From contig NZ_BSNQ01000003.1 in NCBI RefSeq assembly GCF_030160075.1, positions 2,086,383 to 2,150,382 of the forward strand: a DNA stretch of 64,000 nucleotides, written 5' to 3'. The DNA comes from Dyella lipolytica (GTDB lineage: Bacteria > Pseudomonadota > Gammaproteobacteria > Xanthomonadales > Rhodanobacteraceae). The position numbers were made by a program, and so were the translations under genes. A model generated the notes under the pieces. It was not told the DNA's origin. It searched no databases and saw nothing but the letters and a program-made list of their open reading frames with translations. Positions 54,019 through 61,645 of the stretch are shown in pieces; position 1 is the first letter of the stretch, and every line of letters begins with the position of its first letter.

Positions 54019-54990
54019 CTACCCGGCAGACATTCTTCCGCGCCGCGGTGGAATCGGCGGGTCGGCTGGCGCCTCAGCCTCCTTCGCCAGGCTCGCAAAC
54101 TGGGCACGCAACCGCGGAAGTGCGAAGTCGACAAATGCACGCACCTTCGGCACCAAGAGACGACCATGCGGTGACACGATATGCACGGGAAGGGGCGAAG
54201 GCTCGGCATCGGCAAGAACGATACGCAGCAACCCTTGCTTGATCTCCTTAGCCACGTGATAGGAGAGCAGACGCGTCACGCCATGACCTTCGACCGCCGA
54301 CTCCACGACAGCTCGTACGCTATTGATCACCAAGCGCGGCGTGAATGAAACGGAGCGAGGGACCGACGACCCCGCTAACGGCGGAAAGCTCCACGAGTCC
54401 AGTCCACCATGCGCCAGGGCGATGATCTGATGCTTTGCTAGGTCCGCGGGTTCCTCAATACGGGGGTGCGTTGCCAAATAACGTGGCGACGCTACGATGA
54501 CTCGCCGAACATCTCCAACGCGATGCGCGACAAGCGTGGAATCGGCCAGATGCACAATGCGCAGCGCCAGATCCATACCTTCATCGATCAGATTGACCGG
54601 CCGTTCCAACATGTGCATTCGAACGTTGACCGTCGGATATTGATCCATGAAGGCATCGACGATCGGCCGGAGCAATTCCACTCCAGAGAACACGGTTGAG
54701 GTAATGGTCAGCGTGCCACGGGGCACTGATCGCTCGCCTGCCGCGCTCCTATCCGCCTCCTCCAAATCCATGAGCAATTTCCTGCATGCCGCAGCGTACC
54801 GCTCGCCGGCTTCACTCAGCTTGATGGAGCGCGTGGTCCGATGCAGCAGCGGCACGCCCACATGTGTCTCGAGAAAAGCAACCGCCCTGCTCACCGCAGC
54901 CGCCGAACGGCCTGTCTTACGGCTGGCTCCCGCGAGGCTGCCTTCATCGAGCGCTGCGATGAAGACTTTCATGGCATCAATACGATCCAT
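54019..54990 (-). CDS. LysR-family transcriptional regulator
   Basis: A 323-residue LTTR. The winged helix-turn-helix is in residues 1-60 (MKVFIAALDEGSLAGASRKTGRSAAAVSRAVAFLETHVGVPLLHRTTRSIKLSEAG). The effector-binding domain begins near residue 90 (GTLTITSTVFSGVELLRPIVDAF) and carries MDLALRIVHLADSTLVAHRVGDVRRVIVASPRYL, as in the DsdC/CrgA-like LTTRs of oxidoreductase genes. The ATG at 54990 begins the fold. It is followed by the SDR and tautomerase genes on the same strand, its likely targets. Confidence 0.9.
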   Translation of the reverse strand: MDRIDAMKVFIAALDEGSLAGASRKTGRSAAAVSRAVAFLETHVGVPLLHRTTRSIKLSEAGERYAAACRKLLMDLEEADRSAAGERSVPRGTLTITSTVFSGVELLRPIVDAFMDQYPTVNVRMHMLERPVNLIDEGMDLALRIVHLADSTLVAHRVGDVRRVIVASPRYLATHPRIEEPADLAKHQIIALAHGGLDSWSFPPLAGSSVPRSVSFTPRLVINSVRAVVESAVEGHGVTRLLSYHVAKEIKQGLLRIVLADAEPSPLPVHIVSPHGRLLVPKVRAFVDFALPRLRAQFASLAKEAEAPADPPIPPRRGRMSAG

Positions 54991-55135
54991 TAGGAGCGCC
55001 TCGCTGATGTGCGTTAAAAACGTAAATACCGATGGTCGATCCGGCATTGTCTCGTATCGATGTGATCACTACACATGTTCCGTTGAGCCGGATCGGGTGT
55101 GAGTGGCAGCTGTCATTGTGCCCCTACGACTACTT

Positions 55136-55171
55136 ACAAAAAACCCGCAAGGCCGTGAGCTATGCGGGTTT
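55136..55171 (-). terminator. Rho-independent terminator, minus strand
   Basis: AAACCCGCA (55141-55149) pairs with TGCGGGTTT (55163-55171); read on the minus strand the stem is followed by a run of six T. It lies just beyond the tRNA-like remnant in the order expected for a tRNA transcript ending here. It does not serve the flavin-reductase gene directly, as that gene ends at 55302, 130 bases upstream on this strand, but it could catch its read-through. Confidence 0.75.
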
Positions 55172-55175
55172 GAAA

Positions 55176-55203
55176 TGGGTGGACCAGACGGATTCGAATC
55201 GTC
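55176..55203 (-). other. tRNA 3'-end-like remnant, putative attachment site
   Basis: Read on the minus strand the sequence gives a T-arm GACGA-TTCGAAT-CCGTC (four good pairs, one mismatch), then a seven-base acceptor strand TGGTCCA, one discriminator base and CCA, followed by a terminator. No matching 5' acceptor strand, D-arm or anticodon arm is found upstream, so this is not a working tRNA gene. Tyrosine recombinases of genomic islands use tRNA 3' ends as attachment sites and leave such copies; no integrase gene is in the window. Confidence 0.5.
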
Positions 55204-55301
55204 GTGCAATCCATTGAAAGTCTACGGCTAATTTCAATGAGTTACTGAATTCATAAAGTAACAAAACGTAATCCAGCGAAAGACGACAGACTTAGCGCGG
55301 G

Positions 55302-56225
55302 CTAGGCTTCCGCGAGCGGCATGTCCTGCCGGCGGCGATAGGCTTGATGAAAGCCTGCCGTGTGATGCAGTTGCGCGCCTTCCGCCAAATCTTCGTTGGA
55401 AACGATACGGCAGAGGAAAAACGTGTGCGAGCCGATCTCCTGACTATGCACGATGCTCAACTCTTGAATGCGCAGCGCTGCGGCAACGGCAGGAATGCCG
55501 AATTCTCGCGACTTTCGAACGGGAAACGGAAGCGCATTCCAGTCCCCGAGCGCATGCTTATGATGCTCGCTGAGCTTGTAAACGATCGCCTTCATCGCTG
55601 CAGGGATGTTGGACAGGGCAACCCGGCGCACTTCGCGCATGACTGGCATGGAAACGTTAGTGCTGCGTAGCGCGAGCGAAAAAAGTCCACTTCGCCCCAG
55701 CGGGCCAATCAAATCCATCGGGAAGATATTTTGATGGCCTGGTGCGCCGACAGAGACAAGAACGACCGGCCGCGGACACAGATAGGCGATCATAAGCTGC
55801 TGTACTCCAGCCGTCTCCATATTGAAGTGGTGCGACGAGCGATTTTTCAGCATCTGGCGGTTCTGAAGCCACGCATTCCACGAGCGCCGCGGCCAACCGA
55901 GGCAGCGGTGTTCGCCAGCTGCAACATGGTAGAGGGTGAGTGACGTCTCTTCGGTAGCTATGGACGCCGTCCGCACCAGATGCAAAGCGCCGAGAAGCTT
56001 TCCCGTGGCGCTATCGATGTACTCCAAGACGGGACGTTGGCCCGCATCAAGACTGGTCGCGATCACGAGTGGCTTGAGCGAAGCCACGGTATGGTCCCCC
56101 GTGACATCTACCGATTTACCGTCCCAGCGCAAGGTCGCGATGACCATCCGCTGCGGAGGAGCAACGGCGACCGTAGACCATTGCGGCAGTGGACGCAGGA
56201 ACGGTCTTATCCAGTCTTTCCACAT
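55302..56225 (-). CDS. Flavin-reductase-like FMN-binding split-barrel protein
   Basis: A 307-residue protein. The C-terminal 170 residues look like a flavin-reductase/split-barrel domain: LMIAYLCPRPVVLVSVG, NIFPMDLIGPLGRSGLFSLALRSTNVSMPVM, VALSNIP, and a late SHTFFLCRIV. An N-terminal part of about 130 residues (MWKDWIRPFLRPLPQWSTVAV, RMVIATLRWDGKSVDVTGDHTVASL) is additional to the core domain and not recognised. It may supply reduced flavin to, or itself act as, a tailoring oxidoreductase. The ATG at 56225 lies one base after the methyltransferase stop (TGACATG), so the two are coupled. Confidence 0.7.
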   Translation of the reverse strand: MWKDWIRPFLRPLPQWSTVAVAPPQRMVIATLRWDGKSVDVTGDHTVASLKPLVIATSLDAGQRPVLEYIDSATGKLLGALHLVRTASIATEETSLTLYHVAAGEHRCLGWPRRSWNAWLQNRQMLKNRSSHHFNMETAGVQQLMIAYLCPRPVVLVSVGAPGHQNIFPMDLIGPLGRSGLFSLALRSTNVSMPVMREVRRVALSNIPAAMKAIVYKLSEHHKHALGDWNALPFPVRKSREFGIPAVAAALRIQELSIVHSQEIGSHTFFLCRIVSNEDLAEGAQLHHTAGFHQAYRRRQDMPLAEA

Positions 56226-56226
56226 G

Positions 56227-56865
56227 TCATACCCGCCGAAATAGCAAAAACATGTATAGATCGGTGGCCCATCCGAAACCACGCGGAATGAAACGTTCCA
56301 GCCGGAAATACGGTGCTGCGGCGCGCGCCACGACGTGTGGTGTAAAACGATGGATGCGACTTTCACTGGGGATGGCGTAGTGACCACGTCGCACAAGATT
56401 CATGACGTTCGCCCGCCACCAGCCGTACCGCGCATCCCCGAGATAATAAGGATTGAGCATACTGGCCAGGACAAACCCGCCCCGATGAACCACGCGCGAC
56501 AGCTCTTCAAAAAGCAATGTGTGATCCGCGAAATGATTGAGCACGGCAAAGTTCGCCGTAACCGCCTGCACCTTGCAAGCGAGAGGCGACGTCACCGTGA
56601 CAATGGACTTGCGGGCGATTTCATCGCGACAGTACTGCGCCAAGTACTCGCACATCGCTCCTGAAGGTTCATACACGAAAGTCGGGTGTCCGTTAGCGGC
56701 ATAGTCCTTTGCATCAATGCCGGTACCCGCACCAAAATCGAGCACCGCCGCTCCCTCGGGCAGCAGATCCAGCGCCATCTTCTGAAACCTGTTGCGCACC
56801 ACCCGGTCCCGCCGCGAGGTCAGAATGAATGTGTGGTATTGCTCTCCAGTATGCACGTCGTCCAC
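56227..56865 (-). CDS. Class I SAM-dependent methyltransferase
   Basis: A 212-residue methyltransferase. AAVLDFGAGTGIDAKDYAANGH is motif I, FVYEPSGAMCEYLAQY the acidic motif, AVTANFAVLNHFADHTLLFEELSRVVHRGGFVLASMLNP motifs II-III. There is no visible substrate-specific domain. The frame starts at GTG 56865 close behind a GAGG; a GTG three codons on is also possible. The ABC transporter gene lies 109 bases upstream on the same strand. The substrate is presumably the cluster's own product. Confidence 0.82.
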   Translation of the reverse strand: MDDVHTGEQYHTFILTSRRDRVVRNRFQKMALDLLPEGAAVLDFGAGTGIDAKDYAANGHPTFVYEPSGAMCEYLAQYCRDEIARKSIVTVTSPLACKVQAVTANFAVLNHFADHTLLFEELSRVVHRGGFVLASMLNPYYLGDARYGWWRANVMNLVRRGHYAIPSESRIHRFTPHVVARAAAPYFRLERFIPRGFGWATDLYMFLLFRRV

Positions 56866-56974
56866 TACCTCAATGGAGCCTTGAGCTTCAATCCTATGTG
56901 AGTACCGGCTACGTCATGGAAAGTTGCGTTGAAACACGCGCAAGTCGCGAGCCCATGCCCATACGTGTCGCGGC

Positions 56975-58663
56975 TCACGCCACGCTTGCAACCACGCTGA
57001 GATCCTCTCCGATAACGAGGCGCTGATCGGCAATCGCCATCACATCGGGCCGATGCGAGACCACGATCAGGATCGTGTGCGGCAAGCGGTGTTTGAGTTG
57101 TGAAAGCACCATGATTTCCGAGGCGACATCCAGCGCGCTGGTTGCTTCGTCGAGCAGGGCCACGCGCGGTTGGCGGAGGATCACTTGCGCCAGCAATAAA
57201 CGTTGCAGTTCGCCGCCGGAAAGTTTGCTCGACGCATTGTCGATGGCGGAGTCGAGGCCTCGGCGTGATGCGGCCAATCGCTTGGCAAGCCCCACATCCT
57301 CCAGCGCGCTCGTCAGCATCTCGTCCGTGGCGCCGGGCGCAGCCCACAGCAGGCATTCGCGGATCGAACGCTGCCAGGGTCGAACACTCTGGCTGACGTA
57401 TGCGCCTCGTCGTACGAGTTGGCAGTACGTGTCGAAATCGATGGATTGTCCATCGATGCGCGCGGAAAATTCCTTGGGCGTTGCCATCCCTGCGAGTACA
57501 TCGACCAGGCTACTCTTGCCGATGCCGGAATCGCCTGAAATCAGGGTCAGTTCGCCGGGCATCAGCACGAGTTCGTCGATGTCGAGCGCGTCTAGCGGCG
57601 GCATCAGCCGTATATGCTCTACGTACAGCACGTCGCCGGACGCAACAGCACCTGGCGGTGCCGCAGATGAACGCGTCGGCTGCAGATACATGTATCGCCG
57701 CCAAAGTTCGAATGCGGGTACCGCGGAGCGCAACTGCTGGAAGCTTTGCCGCGTCGACACCAGATAAGGCAACAAACGCCCAAGCAAGAGGCACACTGCG
57801 ATGAGCGATGCCTGATCGACACCATGCAGGCGATAAGCAAGCATGAAAACAGCGGCAATACCCACCGCCGCCAACAGTTCCAACATCAGCCGCCCGGAGG
57901 CTATCAGCTCCAGCTGACGCTGATAACCATAGCCTAGGCGTTCTGAAATGGCGCCGTAACCATCTTTCTCCGCCTCCTCTTTCTCGAACGAACGCACATG
58001 GCGCAAGCGGCGAGGAAAGTCCTCGCTGTGCCAGAACAAACGCGTCAAGTCCGACACGTATTGCCGACTCACGAGCGATTGCTCGCGACTGCTGATGCGC
58101 GAAGCCATCAGCCCGAAACCTGCCAGCAGCGGCGCCACGAAGACCAGCGGCGGCGATACCCAGAGCGCAAAGCCAACGCTCACGATGGAGGTCACGCCGA
58201 CCACCAGCAACTGCAATAACGCGTTGAATCCCTGGGTGACGATTTCGATGTTGTGGGTGAGAACGTTGGCGATTTCCGCCGAAGTGGCATCGGCCAGCGA
58301 GGCCAAGGGTGCATCGATCAATTGTGCATGGACCATGCACCGCAGATTCATACCGTAGCGACCGACAAGGCGCGCACCCAGCCGTGCTGCCTGCCAGCGC
58401 AACAGAGCAAATGCGATGGCGGTACCCGCAAATACAGCTGAATGCAGGTCGATGCCGCCCTGTACGTCGAACAGACCGCCGCCCAGAGGGAGCGTGTGAC
58501 CCGGTTGTACCAGCGGCACCAGAAACACCGCCACGAGACTGCCGGCAAGGGCCGATCCCAAGGACAGCAACACGTAAATGATGACGCCGGTCAAGCCAAC
58601 GCTCTTTAGCGTGCGCGCAAACGCGCGCAGCACATCGTTCGGCAAGGTCGTTTTGCCAAGCAT
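56975..58663 (-). CDS. ABC exporter, fused membrane and ATP-binding domains
   Basis: A 562-residue half-transporter. Six membrane helices (about residues 20-320) precede a nucleotide-binding domain with Walker A GDSGIGKSS, signature LSGGELQRL, Walker B RVALLDEATSALD and the switch His in VVSHRP. This is the exporter type (MsbA/McjD-like), working as a homodimer. No C39 peptidase domain is fused, so it would export a mature product. GGGAGG is well placed before the ATG at 58663; the frame runs 29 codons further up without need. Context suggests export of the cluster product. Confidence 0.88.
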   Translation of the reverse strand: MLGKTTLPNDVLRAFARTLKSVGLTGVIIYVLLSLGSALAGSLVAVFLVPLVQPGHTLPLGGGLFDVQGGIDLHSAVFAGTAIAFALLRWQAARLGARLVGRYGMNLRCMVHAQLIDAPLASLADATSAEIANVLTHNIEIVTQGFNALLQLLVVGVTSIVSVGFALWVSPPLVFVAPLLAGFGLMASRISSREQSLVSRQYVSDLTRLFWHSEDFPRRLRHVRSFEKEEAEKDGYGAISERLGYGYQRQLELIASGRLMLELLAAVGIAAVFMLAYRLHGVDQASLIAVCLLLGRLLPYLVSTRQSFQQLRSAVPAFELWRRYMYLQPTRSSAAPPGAVASGDVLYVEHIRLMPPLDALDIDELVLMPGELTLISGDSGIGKSSLVDVLAGMATPKEFSARIDGQSIDFDTYCQLVRRGAYVSQSVRPWQRSIRECLLWAAPGATDEMLTSALEDVGLAKRLAASRRGLDSAIDNASSKLSGGELQRLLLAQVILRQPRVALLDEATSALDVASEIMVLSQLKHRLPHTILIVVSHRPDVMAIADQRLVIGEDLSVVASVA

Positions 58664-58665
58664 CG

Positions 58666-58833
58666 CTAACCTCCCTCGCGGCCGCCTGGCCAGGACGACC
58701 GCGACTTCATCGATATGTCGGCTCGATGCAGAACGCCTCTCCTGTTGCATGGCACATCGCCATGCCCGTAAGTGCGTTCTTCGGGGGCGCGGGTTGCACC
58801 CGCACCGTCATTGCGAGCGTTGGCGTTATTCAT
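58666..58833 (-). CDS. Small unassigned ORF between kinase and ABC exporter genes
   Basis: A 55-codon frame whose ATG overlaps the kinase stop (ATGAATAA) and whose TAG ends two bases before the exporter's ATG, so it fills the gap exactly as a coupled gene would. It starts MNNANARNDGAGATRAPEER. The second half uses rare codons (AGG, AGA, CGA, ATA), which speaks against it. A second frame in the same gap, 58707-58811 (34 codons, starting MTVRVQP and ending CIEPTYR, with two Cys), has a more coding-like third position but no ribosome-binding site. At most one is real; either could be a precursor peptide. Low confidence. Confidence 0.25.
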   Translation of the reverse strand: MNNANARNDGAGATRAPEERTYGHGDVPCNRRGVLHRADISMKSRSSWPGGREGG

Positions 58834-59848
58834 CGAGCAATTGCAGCAACGCATCGACGGATGCACGCGGATGACTTCCACGGCGCAGTTGGTAGACGCC
58901 GGTGCGCTTCAGTTGCTTCTCGAAATGCGACCAACCCGGTTGCCCTGCGGCATACGGCTGGTCGGTGACAAGTCGGGCGGCGATGTCTTGTTCCGGGATA
59001 GCGCGCAACAACACCCCCGCCTCGTCGGCCGGCTGACTGGACACGAACACTGCACCGACCACTTCCAGCGGTGTAGCAGCTGGCCGACCGTATCCCTGCC
59101 GGAGGTCGGCCTCGAATTTCTCCACGCCGCTGCGACGACGGATGACGGGCGATGCGCCGATCCAGCGGCGCATTCTTTCGTCTTCGACGAAGCGCAGGGC
59201 ATCGGCTTGCAGATGCAGATAATTCGCCACGCCGGTGGCGAACAGACTTTCCGGTTGCACAAACACTGCATCTTCGGCGAGAAAGTCCAGCCCATGCAGC
59301 ACGCTATGCAAGGCCAGCGTGGATTTTCCTGAACCGCTGGAACCCAGCAACAGCACGCCACGTCCGTTGCTTCCCACGCATGCGCCATGCAGCGGAACCA
59401 GGCCCAGCCCGCGCGATGCGAGCGTGAAGACCGCGAATTCGATCAGCTCGTAACGCAGATGGTAAGGACGCTGCAGCATGTCTTCCGACGCCACCACCAA
59501 CGCCTTGTTCTGTTCCGGCATCAGGATCGTGTAATTGCACGCGTCCATGATGCCGCAGAGCATGCCCGCACCGGATTGCGTCTGCACGGGCGGTGGCTCG
59601 TTCGCCATCGACGCGTTGCGCATCACTAGCCGCAATTCGATGTGAAATTCCGTCACCGGTACCGGCATCCGGTGCGGTGGCAAACGACCATAGGCCTGAT
59701 CGACCACCTGCAACAACGCAACGCTGTTGCTTTCGAACAGAAAGCTTCCGCCCAGGATCTGTTTGCGCGCGGAAAAGGGTGAACGCGATCGCTCGCGAAA
59801 AGGATCGTCGCTGACGTCGCGCGTGGCGGAGCTAGAAGTCAAAGCCAT
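58826..59848 (-). CDS. HPr-kinase-like serine kinase
   Basis: A 340-residue protein with the fold signs of HprK: PLHGACV (His154), a P-loop GSSGSGKSTLA (169-176 core), and LDFLAEDAVFV with the acidic residue of the catalytic pair. The N-terminal 140 residues (LGGSFLFESNSVALLQVVDQAYGRLPPHR) match the HprK-related kinases found in peptide-tailoring and HPr-rel-A-like gene sets rather than true phosphotransferase-system HprK, and no HPr gene is nearby. It could phosphorylate a serine on a precursor peptide. Paired here with a nucleotidyltransferase, as in some lasso-peptide tailoring sets; this parallel is inference. First gene of the minus-strand row and divergent from the radical SAM gene. Confidence 0.8.
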   Translation of the reverse strand: MALTSSSATRDVSDDPFRERSRSPFSARKQILGGSFLFESNSVALLQVVDQAYGRLPPHRMPVPVTEFHIELRLVMRNASMANEPPPVQTQSGAGMLCGIMDACNYTILMPEQNKALVVASEDMLQRPYHLRYELIEFAVFTLASRGLGLVPLHGACVGSNGRGVLLLGSSGSGKSTLALHSVLHGLDFLAEDAVFVQPESLFATGVANYLHLQADALRFVEDERMRRWIGASPVIRRRSGVEKFEADLRQGYGRPAATPLEVVGAVFVSSQPADEAGVLLRAIPEQDIAARLVTDQPYAAGQPGWSHFEKQLKRTGVYQLRRGSHPRASVDALLQLLDE

Positions 59849-59900
59849 AAGGTGTCAGCCGATTCGAGTCCGGCCCTAGGTAGCGCGGCACTAGATCCAT
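59832..59900 (-). CDS. Tiny ORF overlapping the kinase start, coding status doubtful
   Basis: A 22-codon frame beginning MDLVPRYLG and ending RLTPYGFDF, overlapping the kinase start by 17 bases. The frame stays open for about 36 more codons upstream (containing FRWYAVLTGKSVW) but with no ATG, GTG or TTG there. The composition is protein-like, so it may be a small peptide gene, the end of a decayed gene, or chance. It lies in the 285-base divergent region 59849-60133 that must also hold the promoters of the kinase and radical SAM genes. Confidence 0.25.
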   Translation of the reverse strand: MDLVPRYLGPDSNRLTPYGFDF

Positions 59901-60133
59901 CCAGACGGATTTGCCAGTGAGTACCGCATACCACCTGAAAGGTTGCGGCCTTCTCTCGCCATAGCGCGGCTGCGAGATGCAATCGCTTGCTGCCGCAACT
60001 ATTTTTCCAAGTCAGGCAACCACACGCCCAAAGCGGAGCACTCACGACCAAGCAGCGTCAAACGACGGCACCGACACGCCGGCACCCGCGCTTCTGCAGC
60101 TTATCCCGCGGTAACGATCGAGGCCCCTTTCAG

Positions 60134-61645
60134 ATGCTTAAGATCCAGGTAGCCCACTCCTACTTCCTGACATACGATCGGAAACAGTGGGAGCGCGGCA
60201 AGCCTTACCCTCCCCTTGCCACCTTGCATGTCGCCGCACTCCTGCGGGAGATGGGGCACGAGATTACGCTGTTCGATGCGATGCTGGCCGATAGCGTCGA
60301 TGACTACGATGCATCGCTGTACGGCGCGCAACCGGACGTCGTCGTCATCTATGAAGACAACTTCAATTTCCTGACCAAGATGTGCCTGGCGCGCATGCGC
60401 GAGGCTGCGTGCCAGATGATCACCGAAGCCCGCGCCTATGGCGCGCGCGTCATTGTTGCCGGCTCCGATGCCTCCGATCAGCCCGACGCGTTTCTTGCGG
60501 CCGGCGCGCATGCCGTGTTGATCGGCGAAGGCGTCGCGGCGCTGGTCGAATTGATCGAGCGGTTGAAACAGAATGCGGGCATCGATACCGAGACCTGGAC
60601 GTCGGGCATCGCGGGTGTCGCCACGCTGGTGAGCGAGCGCACGCACGTAACGCGCATCGGCGTGCAACCGCCGGATCCGCGCCTGACGATTCATCCCGCT
60701 TGGGATCTCGTCGACATCGAACGCTACCGCACGATGTGGCTCGCGCGTCACGGCTATTTCAGCCTCAATATGGCGGCCTCACGCGGCTGCCCCTTCCGCT
60801 GCAACTGGTGCGCCAAGCCGATCTGGGGCAACCACTACAAGCAACGCAGCGCGCAGGATATGGCCGCGGAAATGACCTACCTGAAGCGGATGTTCAAGCC
60901 CGATCGCATCTGGATGGCCGACGATATCTTCGGCTTTCATGTCGATTGGGTCGTGGAATTCGCCGAACATCTAGATGCCGCCGATGGCTCGATACCCTTC
61001 ACCATCCAGACGCGCGCCGATCTGATCAGCGAGCGCATGGCTGCCGCACTGAAACAGGCGGGATGTGCCGAAGCGTGGATCGGCGCGGAAAGCGGTAGTC
61101 AACGCGTACTGGATGCCATGACCAAGGGCACGAAGGTCGCGGAACTTATCGCCGCACGCGAACGATTGGGCAAACACGGCATACGCGTAGGTTTCTTCAT
61201 CCAGCTCGGCTACCTGGGCGAGCAGCTCATCGATCTGCTGGCAACGCGCGAGCTGATCACGACGGCGGCGCCGGATGACATCGGCGTCAGTGTTTCCTAT
61301 CCGCTTCCGGGCACCAAGTTCTACGAACAGGTGAAGGCCCAGCTGGGCGAAAAGACGCATTGGCAGGACAGTGCCGACCTCGCCATGATGTTTCGCGGTG
61401 CCTACGATTCCGACTTCTACCGGCGCGTGCGCGATCTGATGCACGAGCAGATCACCATCCAGCAATCGATGAAAGCCGAGCCACCGGAACGCCTCCGCGA
61501 AGCGCTCGCCACCCTCGATGCGCAATGGAATGCGCTACTCGCTATCGAACAGCAGCATCGCACCGAACATGCGACCCCGCCACTCGCGACAACCTCAACC
61601 CTCGTTCGACTGCCACGCCATGTTGCCTCCGCTCAAAACCGTTAA
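60134..61645 (+). CDS. B12-binding-type radical SAM protein
   Basis: A 503-residue class B-like radical SAM enzyme. The N-terminal 150 residues form a cobalamin-binding-like Rossmann domain (ATLHVAALLREMGHEITLFDAM, VIVAGSDASDQPDAFLAAGAHAVLIGEG) without a DxHxxG motif. The 4Fe-4S motif is RGCPFRCNWC (Cys219, 223, 226), followed by WMADDIFGFHVDWV, GAESGSQRVLDAMTKGT and the barrel end VSYPLPGTKFY. Family members perform methylations, ring contractions or C-C bond chemistry on lipids, peptides and sugars. It overlaps the nucleotidyltransferase gene by 26 bases and is coupled to it. The substrate is unknown. Confidence 0.85.
   Translation: MLKIQVAHSYFLTYDRKQWERGKPYPPLATLHVAALLREMGHEITLFDAMLADSVDDYDASLYGAQPDVVVIYEDNFNFLTKMCLARMREAACQMITEARAYGARVIVAGSDASDQPDAFLAAGAHAVLIGEGVAALVELIERLKQNAGIDTETWTSGIAGVATLVSERTHVTRIGVQPPDPRLTIHPAWDLVDIERYRTMWLARHGYFSLNMAASRGCPFRCNWCAKPIWGNHYKQRSAQDMAAEMTYLKRMFKPDRIWMADDIFGFHVDWVVEFAEHLDAADGSIPFTIQTRADLISERMAAALKQAGCAEAWIGAESGSQRVLDAMTKGTKVAELIAARERLGKHGIRVGFFIQLGYLGEQLIDLLATRELITTAAPDDIGVSVSYPLPGTKFYEQVKAQLGEKTHWQDSADLAMMFRGAYDSDFYRRVRDLMHEQITIQQSMKAEPPERLREALATLDAQWNALLAIEQQHRTEHATPPLATTSTLVRLPRHVASAQNR

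Larger units (their letters stand above)
54991..55301. other. Gene-free stretch with integration-scar features
   Basis: These 311 bases separate the LysR block from the accessory cluster. They hold a terminator hairpin at 55136-55171 and a tRNA-3'-end-like sequence at 55176-55203. The right part (55205-55290) is AT-rich and holds nothing I can name. The promoter of the LysR gene should lie at the left side. Confidence 0.5.

Noticed and set aside
55176-55203. A functional tRNA gene
   Set aside because: Only the 3' part of a cloverleaf can be formed; no 5' acceptor strand or anticodon arm upstream.
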